Part shown: positions 10,831 through 20,990 of the stretch, piece by piece
Layout: each line of letters opens with the position of its first letter
Position numbering within the stretch: the stretch's first letter is position 1
Assembly (NCBI GenBank): GCA_963575745.1
Contig: CAUYUJ010000340.1
Span: 51,153-115,152 of the forward strand
Source of the DNA: Prorocentrum cordatum
Taxonomy: Eukaryota > Sar > Dinophyceae > Prorocentrales > Prorocentraceae
Direction: 5' to 3'
Length of the DNA stretch: 64,000 bases
Translations under genes and position numbers: made by a program
Notes under the pieces: model-generated
The model's input: only the letters and a program-made list of their open reading frames with translations
Database searches by the model: none
What the model was told of the DNA's origin: nothing

Positions 10831-11152
10831 TAGCGTCCAAAACCCGGAGAGCAAAGAGGCACTCGCAGAAACTGGCACCGGCGGTGAACCGTCAACCTAG
10901 ACCGCCGGAAACCTCGCAGAGCTCCTTGCACCCGTAAGAGTGCTCAGATTCAAAGCAGACAGTTTCTCTGAGCATTTCTAGAAAAGCGTCGAATTTCAAT
11001 TTTTCGGTGTCAACGTGATGTTGGTTGCTCCTAATGTTTGGATCGTAAACTCTCTCCAGAGAGCTGAGCTGCTCGCAGAAGGAAGTTTAGACACTAATGC
11101 TCGGAGTAAAAATCTACTTTCTCAAAATAAACTGGCGCCGGCGGTGAACCGT
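10831..11152 (+). repeat. GC-rich snippet, H palindrome and type III module
   Basis: Starts with 'tagcgtccaaaacccgga', the opening of a GC-rich family seen again near 51385, 53365 and 58618. A variant H follows at 10878-10908 (loop shortened to CAACCTAG), then the type III module ('agagtgctcagattcaaagcag'), then a second H left half at 11138-11160, where LINE B is attached. Confidence 0.7.
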
Positions 11153-11379
11153 CAACCTGGTCTTTTGCGGTCGACTGCGCGGGCCGCCAGGCCCAGTCGC
11201 AAGCAAGAAACGGGCAACATACAGGTGAGCCAAGCCGCCCACCACACGCATGCGGCAGGGAGCGAAGCTCTTATTTCGAACAAGTGGCCGTCAAGCGAAG
11301 CTCTTATTCGACACACGTGCATGCATGAACACACAAGTACGAAGAAAGCAACGCAATCACAAATCACAATCGTTCAAAC

Positions 11380-11934
11380 TCAAAGTATGTGTAGAACCCG
11401 TGGAAGAACATCAATGATATGTTCAATCGCAGACAGTTCGGCATCAGTAACTGAAGCATTGCTGTCGATAGAGAAAGCAGCACTTTACACCTCCGTCCAA
11501 ACAACATCTCTGGAGCTCGGCTTACGACACGTCCGCGAGACACGACCGACATCAATCCAGCAACCGACTCCGACACCCGCCGGCGACACTCCACCATCGA
11601 AACCACAATCGATGGCACAATAGCTGTAAAGATTCGAATACTCGTTGGGCTTCTGCCCGATACAATCCTGAAATATGTCGATGCCCTCTCGGGCAGTATG
11701 AGTGAGCACGTCCGCCCTTGTATTCCATTCCCTGAAGCAGTGTTCGATGAGGTCTCTTCCAGGAGCAAATGGGCGCATACGAAACATAAAAGACATACCA
11801 TCCAGACGATTTATGATCCTGTCAACTCTTCTCTGAAAATCTTTGCTGATAACCTGCCAGTAAGCCTGGCACCATGATACAACCAACAAACTATCACCAT
11901 GGATACTTATTGGGACTCCGAAGGCCTCAAGATC
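11380..11934 (-). pseudogene. LINE B ORF2: permuted RNase H domain
   Basis: Frames below the RT stop (11935) encode the RNase H in the same permuted order. First comes ISIHGDSLLVVSW (third Asp), then FREWNTRADVLTH (fourth Asp), then CGFDGGVSPAGVGVGCW (first Asp). In a further frame there is VTDAELSAIEHII (Glu helix), followed by the stop at 11380-11382. At least two frameshifts separate these parts (about 11920-11935 and about 11485-11500), so this copy cannot make an intact domain. All four acidic residues are still visible. Confidence 0.75.
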
Positions 11935-14223
11935 TCACTCGGCATTTTCCCATTTAGATGTGTGTACAGCAAGTCGTTTGGCAAGACGATCATTGGCAAT
12001 TTGTGATCCCTCCTCCACTCCATACTCCTGAAGCTCCTGCTGAGTTTGGATATGGACCTCCCCAGTAGCCCTTGGATGACTATTTGTTTTGGCACGGATC
12101 TGGAAACAGCCAAGCATTTCCCGAGAACAAACGTGTGCGGCGAACTGCTCGAAGGTCCCTGGAGTAGCACGGAAATCCCCCCACCACTTGGGTCCGAAGA
12201 ACTCAGACAACATGTGTGTCCAGCGTCTCTGTCCGATAGCAAGGCCCCCTCCCCGTTGGCGTTTCATCTGACTGGATTCACGAAGGTAGAAACTCACGCG
12301 CAGGAACTCTGAGGCATCCGTACGCATGCGGTCCCACATCACACCATATACACACAAGCACGCACGTACGTCACGCCAAGTCCGACCTGCATTCCTCCAC
12401 TCGTCATATGTGCCCGCCTCGATTACGTGGATAAACTGGCACATGTCTTTGGCCTGATTCCAGGAGACTCGAAGAAACCTCTGAACCAGGGAAGCGAAAC
12501 CCATCTCCTGAAACTTCATCCTGGCTTCCGCATACCTCCTCCGACTCCACGTGGCCACATCCTCATCGGGTCCCCTGGGACAGGTGAACATTTTGCAAAG
12601 ACAGAGCCCTTCGAAAAAGTGCATACGCTGAATAGAATGATTGTCGAGTGTCATACCCTCGATACCGTACATAGCAATACCCTGAACCTTCTCCTGGTAC
12701 CTCCAAAACTTATCTCTAATACTCACAGCAGAACACCTGAAATAGTTGGACATGCCATAGAAACTCTTGCGGGCCATGGATAGACTATGGTCCACATCAG
12801 GATGTGTAGGGGTATTGAACTCCAAATGGATCTCGACACCGAGCACATTCATAAAGGAAACTCTTCTGAAGCGCAGGACCTCAGATGTGGTAACTATGAG
12901 GTCCTCCTCTGGTGAGATAATCCCATCAGCATTACAACGAGGTGTCAGGCCACATGTCATGAAGAGCAATGATGACGCCTTCCACGCCATGCCAAAAGAA
13001 GCAAGTGGTAATGTTAGATCGTGAATCATACTCCTGAGGTCATCGGCCGAGCCGGCTACGAGATAGACGTTGTCAGCCCAGAGGAAGTGACTGATGAGTA
13101 TCTCCTTACGGATGGACCCGTAGAGTCCCTCGACACGGTAGCCCAATCTTTTTACGTCCCAAGATCTGAAGACCTCGGCCCACATCGCCACGACAATCAG
13201 GTTGAACACCAGGGGCCCCTCGGGACCCCCCGCACGTATACACCTATCCCAATGGAGCCCAGGGATATCCATCCCTTCCACGATCACAGTGCCTATAGTA
13301 CCACATAAAGGGGCCAAAAGTGCGTATTGAAGATATGGAGGTTCATGTGCATGTTGTAAACCTCTTCTCACATTAGCTAGACTACAGTGATCGAACGCCT
13401 GTTTGATATCCGCATTCACGAAGTACACACTCTCATTCTTCCCCCACGTATCCCCGTGTTGAGCCAACGTTTTTAGACTGCTAGTAATCTCCCAAGTCTT
13501 ACGTGCCTCCTGGAACCCATAGATGCCCAAATTATGGGATAACCCAGAACGTTGAACGAAGTTTTCAGTAAGACTAACCACACATGCCAAGTACCAGCGG
13601 GAAATCGCATTTTGCATAACCAGGTAGCGACCCTCAGACAACGCAGTAAGGCCAGGCACCTTAGGCATGAACGATATGAGCACCTCCCTCCACCCACCAG
13701 GATAGTCCTGAGAGCACGTGAAGACACGATCGAAGAGTAACTGAATGGAACGAAGAGCGGACCAGGGGAGAGCACGAAGTGATTCCGTTGGCACACGGCC
13801 GGGCCCTGTCGCCCGCAACGTCTTCAGGCGACTTCGCGCCCTGCAAAGAGTAGCCATGCTGATGTACTCCGTACACCGACCGTCCTTGAAACTGGACACG
13901 GCCTCCTTCCTCAATTCCTCCAACATCTTCATGCTCTCCTCCCTCACCTCCTCCGACGAATACTTTGTAATAGAATAATCATGAATCTCCCGCCTCCACT
14001 CCCCCCTGTCCTCCGTCACCATCCCGTTAATGACAAGGTGCTTGATACGGCCTCGCGCCTTGCGCCTCGAAATGGGACTGTCCCATTCGGCGAGCGCACG
14101 TCGGTAAGCCCTGCGATAACGATTGCACACCATTCTGAGCTCTCTGCGCTCCTTCTCCGATAAAGGTGGCACAGCACGGCGTAGCCTCTCAAGGCCACGC
14201 TGTACCCCATTTCGTCGCCCCAT
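11935..14223 (-). CDS. LINE B ORF2: reverse transcriptase frame (762 codons)
   Basis: Long open frame covering the RT of LINE B. Residues 1-80 are a basic linker (RRELRMVCNRYRRAYRRAL). TGPGRVPTESL at about 139-149 matches the KAPGPD word of LINE C in weakened form. IYGFQEARKT is at about 234-243, motif A ADIKQAFDH at 271-279, motif B RAGGPEGPLVF at 330-340, and motif C FLWADNVYLV at 380-389. The two changes shared with A and C (EG for QG, DN for DD) are present. The frame ends at 11935, just before the RNase H GDS motif, through a frameshift. It lacks an attached complete endonuclease, so the element as a whole is probably dead even though this domain is open. Confidence 0.75.
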   Translation of the reverse strand: MGRRNGVQRGLERLRRAVPPLSEKERRELRMVCNRYRRAYRRALAEWDSPISRRKARGRIKHLVINGMVTEDRGEWRREIHDYSITKYSSEEVREESMKMLEELRKEAVSSFKDGRCTEYISMATLCRARSRLKTLRATGPGRVPTESLRALPWSALRSIQLLFDRVFTCSQDYPGGWREVLISFMPKVPGLTALSEGRYLVMQNAISRWYLACVVSLTENFVQRSGLSHNLGIYGFQEARKTWEITSSLKTLAQHGDTWGKNESVYFVNADIKQAFDHCSLANVRRGLQHAHEPPYLQYALLAPLCGTIGTVIVEGMDIPGLHWDRCIRAGGPEGPLVFNLIVVAMWAEVFRSWDVKRLGYRVEGLYGSIRKEILISHFLWADNVYLVAGSADDLRSMIHDLTLPLASFGMAWKASSLLFMTCGLTPRCNADGIISPEEDLIVTTSEVLRFRRVSFMNVLGVEIHLEFNTPTHPDVDHSLSMARKSFYGMSNYFRCSAVSIRDKFWRYQEKVQGIAMYGIEGMTLDNHSIQRMHFFEGLCLCKMFTCPRGPDEDVATWSRRRYAEARMKFQEMGFASLVQRFLRVSWNQAKDMCQFIHVIEAGTYDEWRNAGRTWRDVRACLCVYGVMWDRMRTDASEFLRVSFYLRESSQMKRQRGGGLAIGQRRWTHMLSEFFGPKWWGDFRATPGTFEQFAAHVCSREMLGCFQIRAKTNSHPRATGEVHIQTQQELQEYGVEEGSQIANDRLAKRLAVHTSKWENAE

Positions 14224-14246
14224 ATGCTTCCCAGGTATGGAGTCTC

Positions 14247-14903
14247 TCAGCTCAGGCGGGCGAGTAAACCTAAGAAGTTACTGCGAAGCCGTTCTCTGCA
14301 ATCCCTCCGTTCCCGTTGAGCACCTCCTTCATTAATAATCCTCCTCATCCCCTTCGTAGCTCCACCCACCGCCTCGTACTCCTCCCCCGTACGTGCACAT
14401 GTGACACGGGCATGAGGCGGCAACTCAACGTTGGCATCCGTGAGAAAGACAAAGCTGGCCTTGCACCATCTGCCATTCAGAGAACGCACGACACTCTCGA
14501 GTTGCTCGAACACGGATATCTGGATATCCTCACAATCAGGAACACCTGGATCAGGTAGATACATACTGAAAACCACCAAAGGAGACTGCCCACTGCCGAA
14601 AACGATACCGCAGAAACGATCAAATTCGCATATACAATGTCGGATGGACGCCGCCCACTCATCACTAAAAAGAGTAGCACACCTTGAACACCTGCTGGAT
14701 CTAATACCCAAGCGTAGTTTAGTAAGTACTGCATCGAATTTACCCCCAACGAGATTTTGTGTCTCCTGCAAGCCGAAGAGCGAACCCCTGATCTTCAAAG
14801 CCCTCAGGATCTCCTTCCCACGAAAGTTTGTAGTGCCAGCCCTATTCAAGTTCCAAGATCCCACCTGGAGCCCTGAAAACGAACTGGATCTGGTCTTTTT
14901 TCG
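14247..14903 (-). pseudogene. LINE B ORF2: endonuclease N-terminal half
   Basis: In frame with ORF1 past the stop at 14904-14906, this encodes the start of the EEP nuclease. VGSWNLNRAGTTN is the N-terminal motif, LFGLQETQN carries the catalytic Glu, and FVFLTDANVELPP carries the Asp-x-Asn pair. The frame ends at 14247. Relative to LINE C about 100 residues, including the DY and SDH catalytic motifs, are missing before the RT frame starts at 14223. An internal deletion near 14265 removed the second half of the fold. No AUG precedes the WNL motif; the nearest start-like codon is a GTG. Confidence 0.75.
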
Positions 14904-15969
14904 TCAGGTACGCCGGTTCACCTCAGCCTCGACCTCCGAACGATCTTTAGAGAAATCTGGGTACACACGCTGAAGCTTCGCGAAACCGTCCACGCTGACC
15001 TCCCACAAGGACGTGGTGGTAGTGAACTCTGCAAGCATGATGGGACGCTCACCTGAGTTCTGAGGAATAGTCCAAATCGTGGAACGTGGGGGGGGGGGGC
15101 ATCTCGCCTTTGATCGCAAGCATGGGAATGCGGAGGTCGGTGCATATCGAGCGTATCGTTCCACAGAAACGGCTGACAGCTTTTACATGATCACGTTTCC
15201 ACATCGGACACTCCACCGTCACACGAATGAGAGATGGGTCGAACTTCTGACTGACACCAGCAACAAGCACCTGAGGCGGCTGAATAGTGATGCCTGGGGG
15301 CCGATTCTCAATAGCTGCGGCAACCCGATCAATATCACGTTTCACACGCCAGAGTACATCACGACCAGTACCGTGTTTGAACTTAATCTTGAAAGAACCG
15401 AACATATACCTACCTGCATTCACCCTCTCCGTGGCATCGGGACAGATGTATGTGGCATCATCTTCTCCAAGGATCTAAATAACATTGTCAGCAATTTGCT
15501 TACAGTCGGACCACATGAGCATCTGTTCTGAACGGGCGGTGCGGTCATTCCAGTTAGTGGCCCAGCCTTTGAGTTCAATATACGTTGGCGTGAACAATGA
15601 CGGACTTACTGAGGAACCTGCCCGAGAAGCAGTCACTGGAGCACCACCACTACTGGGCCCTGATGTGATAGACGCACTCTTCTGCATATTACTGACCATA
15701 GTCTCAAGTGCTGTCTGGCGATTTTGAAGACTGGCGATGGCCGAACCCTGCTTCTCAACGGTTTCCTCAACGTGTTTGAACTGCTCTTTTTGACCCTCGA
15801 TACTCTCTTTGATGGACTCCGTGGAATCCTCAAACATGTACACCACTTTTTGGAACATGGCCTCGACCTTGTCTTCCCCTTCCAGCTCACGAGCCCTAGT
15901 CCTCTCCTTCTCCTGCCGAATACGTTTCTGAGGGGGCTGGTCATGCATGGCAACGTCTGCGGCAGCCAT
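14904..15969 (-). pseudogene. LINE B ORF1, with one premature stop and a homopolymer frameshift
   Basis: Starts at the ATG at 15967-15969 (MAAADVAMHDQ). A basic patch (QKRIRQEKERTRARE) precedes a long coiled coil (about EDKVEAMFQKVV to QNRQTALETMVSNM). The conserved block TPTYIELKGWATNW follows, then a premature TAG at 15475-15477. The frame resumes as NAGRYMFGSFKIKF and continues to KGEMPPPP, where a run of 12 C (15088-15099 on the plus strand as G) shifts the frame. The C-terminal part ends EVNRRT at the TGA at 14904-14906, in frame with ORF2. The C12 run may be real slippage or a sequencing error. Confidence 0.7.
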
Positions 15970-16413
15970 CTCGAAGGATCTAAGAGGAGGTGCACACCAC
16001 GATTCAAGCCACTCGTCGTCCGTCTGTATCTGGACACCGTACTTCCTGAGCCAATCCTCGTCTACCGATTCGATCAAGTCAGCCTCTGATGCCGACCGCT
16101 TGCAATGTCGAGATAATACCTCACGAAACTAATACGGAGACACAGTATTCGTCGCACTGCCGCCCACAGTCAATACAGCAAGAGATAGATAAGGAGACAC
16201 AATAATCGTCGCACTGCCCACAGTCAATACAACTTGAGAAAAGTAAGGAGACACAATACAGAGCAACAAATAAGCAGCAAACAAAGAAAAAGAAGCAGCG
16301 GCTGCTGGAGGTGTGGAAGTCGTCGAACTCCAGCATGGCGCCACGGCGCCCCGCGGCACGTCCCTCGACGAGGACGGCAGCCCTAGGCCCTGAGACCCTG
16401 AGCCGAGATTCTT
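15970..16413 (-). other. LINE B 5' untranslated region with ~55 bp tandem repeats
   Basis: Upstream of the ORF1 ATG. About 2.3 copies of a 53-57 base unit ('aaggagacacaata...cgtcgcactgc...ccacagtcaatacaac') lie at about 16134-16260, then the GC-rich 5' terminus shared in pattern with LINE A. Tandem units in the 5' UTR are a known feature of some LINE promoters; a promoter role here is inference. Confidence 0.55.
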
Positions 16414-16415
16414 GA

Positions 16416-17460
16416 GCCGGGAACCTCGCAGAGCTCCTTGCACGCCCAAGAGTGCTCAGAATCGAAACAGAGAGCTTTGCATAATATTTTCTTAAATCTT
16501 TATTTTAGTATTTGTTGATATGAATATGCGGTCGGTTCCTGGAAATGAACGGATAGTAAAACTTCCTCGGGAGAGCTCAGCTGCTCTCAGAACCGAGTTT
16601 ATATGCCAATGCTCGGCGTAAAAATCTGTTTTCTCGAAATGAATGGTTAAATATATTTCAGATTTTCGCAAAACTGACCCAAAGTTACCACCTTGTCCGT
16701 CCAAGCCGGGTGGCCCAACTAGCTACGCCCCGCGCCGGAATTCCTCTAGCTCATGGATGCCGAAGAGCTCTACGAGGTATTGTCAAATATCTTTCGAATC
16801 AAAGCAAAACCGACCCAAAATTGCCACATTGTCCTTTCTGGTCGGGTCGGCCAATTAGCTCCACCCGGCGCCGGAATTCCTCTAGCTCATCGACTGGGAT
16901 CCGGCGGTAAACCGTCAACCAGGCAACCCCCGGGAGCCTCGCAGAGCTCTTCTCTCGCGCGGCGCTGCTCGAAACACACGGAAAAAGCCTTCTCAAGCGT
17001 GAAGAAAAAAGCTCGAAAAATACGTTTTTTCGGTTTTCACGTCGGTTCCAGCAAGCGTTTTGATAGTAATACTGCCGCTACGGACCTGAGAAGTTCACTG
17101 GCAGAAGCGGCATAACCCACTACACGTGAGAAAAATACCGGTTCTTAACACGAACTTTCAAAGTGCACACAAAGATATAAAAACCGACCCCAAGTCATCA
17201 CATTGTCTCTTTTGATCGGGCATGCCAACTAGCCCCACCCTGCGCCCGAATTTCTCTTAGCTCATCTTGCCGAAGAGCTCTACAAGGTATTTTCATCCGA
17301 GCAAAAGTCACCAAAAGGTCCGTCGAGATTTTTCTTGCCAATTAGCTCTCCATCGCCCCAGAATTACTCTTAAGCTTCCAGCAACTAGCTCAGGGAAGCT
17401 CTACGAGTTACTGGGCGCCGGCGGTAAACCGTCAACCTTCCTTACCGCCAGGAGACTCGT
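16416..17460 (+). repeat. Type III, M4 and M2 partial modules with two H copies
   Basis: The resumed type III module after LINE B is followed by linkers, an H near 16901 (variant right half AACCCCCGGG), then M4 to about 17260 and a short M2 tail. A further H at 17418-17450 lies inside a longer palindrome: GGAAGCTCTACGAGTTACT on the left and ACTCGTAGAGCTTCC on the right. No gene seen. Confidence 0.7.
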
Positions 17461-17470
17461 AGAGCTTCCT
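17390..17470. repeat. H element: nested palindrome, best example of outer arms
   Basis: Outer arms GGAAGCTCTACGAGT (about 17395) and ACTCGTAGAGCTTCC (about 17454) are exact inverted repeats of 15 bases. Inside them lie the inner arms CCGGCGGTAA and TTACCGCC(A)GG around the loop ACCGTCAACC. Other H copies start near 4000, 19271, 20592, 20931, 23210, 27199, 29032, 35063, 42027, 43202, 43518, 44444, 44787, 45617, 45961, 46976, 48398, 48737, 50306, 52167, 53490, 53820, 54818, 55764, 57384, 58802, 59617, 60686, 61373, 62305 and 63504. Inverted copies lie near 31490, 33340 and 33845. Three loop types occur: CAACCTTTC (I), CAACCAGG (II) and CAACCTGG (III). Confidence 0.8.
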
Positions 17471-18689
17471 TGCCATATATTAAATCCAAATAACGGCAGA
17501 GAACAAATAGTTTTTCAGCCCGAGCGCTGATAGCAGACTGATCTCAGGCGTCTAGATAGATTTCACTACTGCCCCTGAAAATTCCCTTCCCATTGTTGTG
17601 CTGAACAGTTCTGTAGCTCACCTGCAGTAGAACCAAGAAAAACAATATCATTTCCGAGAAAGTAGCAGACTACGAATCGTGTTCAGCCCTAGCGCTACTA
17701 GCAGACTAAGCGCGGATGTCTAGCTACTTCCAAATAGCGCGCATGATGATTCTCTTCCGATTGCAATGCCTAAGAGCTCTCAAGCTGATCTGCACCTCGA
17801 GTTCAGTCCGGAAAACGAATTCCATCACCAGAAAAAATAGCAGAGTATGACTAGTTGTTTGGTGTCTCCGCTCATAACAGACCCAAGCCAAGCGTCTAGA
17901 TACTTCAGCCTAGCGCGCCTCATGGTTTGTTCTGATCTCTGTGCCAAAGAGCTCAAGTTTATCTGCAGCTCGAGTTAAGTGAAGAAATTCACGTGTTGCG
18001 GACGTGGCTCAGCAGACTGAGTTCAGAGCTCTAGATGTTTCAGCCGAACGCGCCTGATGATTCTGAATCGATTATGTGTGCGTACAAGCTCTGTAGCTAT
18101 GCTACAGCTCGAGTGAAGTACAAAACACCGACAGCACCTGTTAAAAGAACTCGAAGAATACAAATAGTTTCGCGGACCTAGCTCGAGTAGCAGGCCGAGT
18201 TTAGACCTCTCGATGCAACAGACGAACGCGCCTGATGGTTCTGAATCGATGCGTGTGCGCACCAGCTCTCTAGCTCTCCTACAGCCCGAGTTGAATACAT
18301 AAAACAGACAGACCTACCAAGATAACTCGAAGAATACGAACAGTGTCGCGGACCTGGCTCGAGTAGCAGACCGAGGTCAGACCTCTACATGCAACAGACG
18401 AACGTGCATCATGATTCTGAATCGTTTTCTGTGCGCACCAGCTCTGTAGCTCCCCTACAGCCCGAGTTAAGTACAAAAACCCGACAGCACCTGTCAAGAT
18501 GACTCCAAGAATACAAATAGTTTCGGAGACCTAGCTCGAGTAGAAGACTGAGTTCAGACCTCTGGATACAAGAGACAAACGCGCCTTATGATTCTGCATC
18601 GGTTTCTGTGAGTACGAGCTCTGTAGCTCTCCTAAATCTCGAGTTAAGTACAGAAAACCGTCAACGCGTGTCAAGATGACTCGAAACAG
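17461..18689 (+). repeat. ~178 bp satellite block
   Basis: About 450 bases of the divergent subfamily ('agcccgagcgctgatagcag') and then common monomers ('gcggacctagctcgagtagc') at 177-180 base spacing. Confidence 0.8.
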
Positions 18690-19330
18690 CCAATCCCGCC
18701 CGAGTGCTTGTTGGCAGTAATAGGTAACCGATCGAACTGAGATTAACCCGGCGAGCGGGAATCAGATCGAATATCATGGGAAAAAATACTGGAGCTCTAA
18801 CGAATTGTTGAATTTCGAGAACATAATTTTCAAACGAGCAAAGGTCAGAAAAGAGTCCGTCGAGATTCTTCTTGCCAACTAGCTCTCCAGCGCGCCGGAC
18901 TTAAGCTTCCAGCAACTAGCTATGGGGAGCTAGCTCTACGAGTTACTAGTTCCACGCTGCGCCCGAATTCCTCTTAGCAGCTCTTTAATCGCGCGACGTC
19001 GCTCAGAACACATGGAAGAAGCTTTCTGAAGGTGATCTGACAAACTCGGAAAGCTACGATTTTTAGTTGTTTCCCGAAGTCGGTTCCAGCAAGTGTTTTG
19101 CTACTAATATTGCAGCTACGGACCTGAGAATTGCACTGGCAGACCCGACATAACCCACTACACGTGAGAAAACTGCTTTCTCAAAATAATTTGTCGAATA
19201 TCTTTCAAATCTTAGCAAAAGCGACCCCAAGTCATCACATTGTCTCTTAAGGTCGGGTCTGCCAACTGGGCGCCGGCGGTAAACCGTCAACCTTTCTTAC
19301 CGCCGGGAGACTCGTAGAGCTTCCTTGCCA
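18690..19330 (+). repeat. M2, linker, M4 and H
   Basis: An M2 copy, a short linker with 'cttaagcttccagcaactagc', then M4 ('gcaagtgttttgctactaatattgc') and a complete type I H at about 19271-19304. Confidence 0.75.
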
Positions 19331-20364
19331 TATATTATGTCCAAAGAATTAGCAGAGAACGAATAGTTTTTCAGCCCGAGCGCTGATAGAAGACTGATCT
19401 CAGGCGTCTAGATACGTTTCACGATTGTCCCTGATAACTCCCTTCCCATTGCTGTGCTGAACAGTTCTGTAGCTCATCTGCAGCACGAGTAGAACCAACA
19501 AAACAATACCATTTCCAAGAAAGTAGCAGAGTACGAATCGGTGTGATACTTTCAAATAGCGCGCTGATTCTCTTTCCATTGCAATGCTCAAGAGCTCTCA
19601 AGCTCATCTGCACCTCGAGTTCAGTCCAGAAAACGAATTCCATCACCAGAAAAAATAGCAGAGTATGACTAGGTGTTTTGCGTCTGTCCTCATAACAGAC
19701 TGGAGCGAAGCGTCTGGATACTGGAGACTAGCGCACCTCATGATTTTCTTCTGATTTCTGCGCCGAAGAGCTCTCAAGCTCATCTGCAGCTCGAGTTAAG
19801 TGAAGAAATACACCATCATTTCGACAAATAATCAGTCGAATACGAATAGCTTTGCAAAGGTAGCCCAAGTAGCAGACCGAGTTCAGACCTCTCGATGCAA
19901 CCGACGAACGCAACTGGTGAGTCTGAACCGATTCGTGTGCGCACCAGCTCTTTAGCTCTTCCACAGCCCGAGTTAAGTACAGAAAACCGACAGCACCTGT
20001 CAAGATGACTCGAACAATACGAATAGTTTTGCGGACCTAGCTCGAGTAGCAGACCGAGTTCAGACCTCTTCATGCAACAGACGAACGCGCATGCTGATTC
20101 TTAATATGTTTCTGTGCGCACCAGCTCTGTAGCTCTCGTACAGCCCGATTTGAGTACAGAAAACCGACAGCGCCTGTCAAGATGACTCGAACAATATGAA
20201 TAGTTTTGCGGACCTAGCTCGAGTAGCAGACCGAGTTGAGACCTCTCGATTCAACAGACGAACGCGTCTGATGATTCTGAATCGGTTTCTGTGACTATCA
20301 TCTATGTAGCTATCCTAAAGCTCGAGTTAGGTACAGAAAAACGAGAGCACATGTCAAGATGAGT
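19331..20364 (+). repeat. ~178 bp satellite block
   Basis: Divergent then common monomers. Phase points at 20021 and 20198 give an exact spacing of 177. Confidence 0.85.
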
Positions 20365-20990
20365 CGACAGAGCCGATCCCGCCAGTGTGCTTTTTGGCAG
20401 CAATGGGTACCCGATCGAGCTGAGATCAAGACGGCAAGCAGGAATAATATCGAACATCATGGGAAAAGAGACTAGAGATCTAACGACTTGTTGAATTTCG
20501 AGAACATAACTTTCAAGCAAGCAAAAGTCAGAAAAAAAGTCCGTTGAGATTTTTCTTGCCAACAAGCTCTCCAGCGCGTTCGAACTGGGAGCCGGCGGTA
20601 AACCGTCAACCAGGTTACCGCCGGCAGCCCCGTAACGCTCTATAACCGCGCAACGTTGCTCGGAACACATGGGAGAAGGTTTCTCAAGATGACCTAGGAA
20701 ACTCGGAAAATTACGATTTTGATATTTTTCCCCAAGTCGGTTCCTGCAAGTGTTTTAATAGTAATACTGAGGCTACGAACCTGAGAACTGAACAGGCAGG
20801 CGCGGCATAACCCACTACACACGTGAGAAAAATACCGGTTCTTAGAACGAATATTCAAATTTTGCACCAAGATACAAAAACCGACGGCGAAGTCACACAT
20901 TGTCTTTTTAGGTCGGGTCTGCCAACTGGGCGCCGGCGGTAAACCGTCAACCTTTCTTACCGCCCGGAGACTCGTAGAGCTTCCTTGCCA
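20365..20990 (+). repeat. M2, type II H, M4, type I H
   Basis: M2 to about 20580, then H type II (20592-20624, loop CAACCAGG), M4, and a second H type I at about 20931. An unfilled example of the type II site that LINE fragment E uses at 22.3 kb. Confidence 0.75.

Larger units (their letters stand above)
11153..16415 (-). mobile_element. LINE B inserted in the loop of H
   Basis: Minus-strand element of about 5.25 kb. The left (3') junction follows CAACCTGG at 11153-11160 with the sense tail CCGCAAAAGA. The right (5') junction is at about 16413-16416, where H resumes as GCCGGGAACCTCGCAGAGC. Compared with an unfilled H (CAACCTGG then TCACCGCCGGGAACC), about five to seven target bases are missing and there is no clear target duplication. 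Contains 5' UTR, ORF1, and ORF2 with a damaged endonuclease. Confidence 0.85.
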
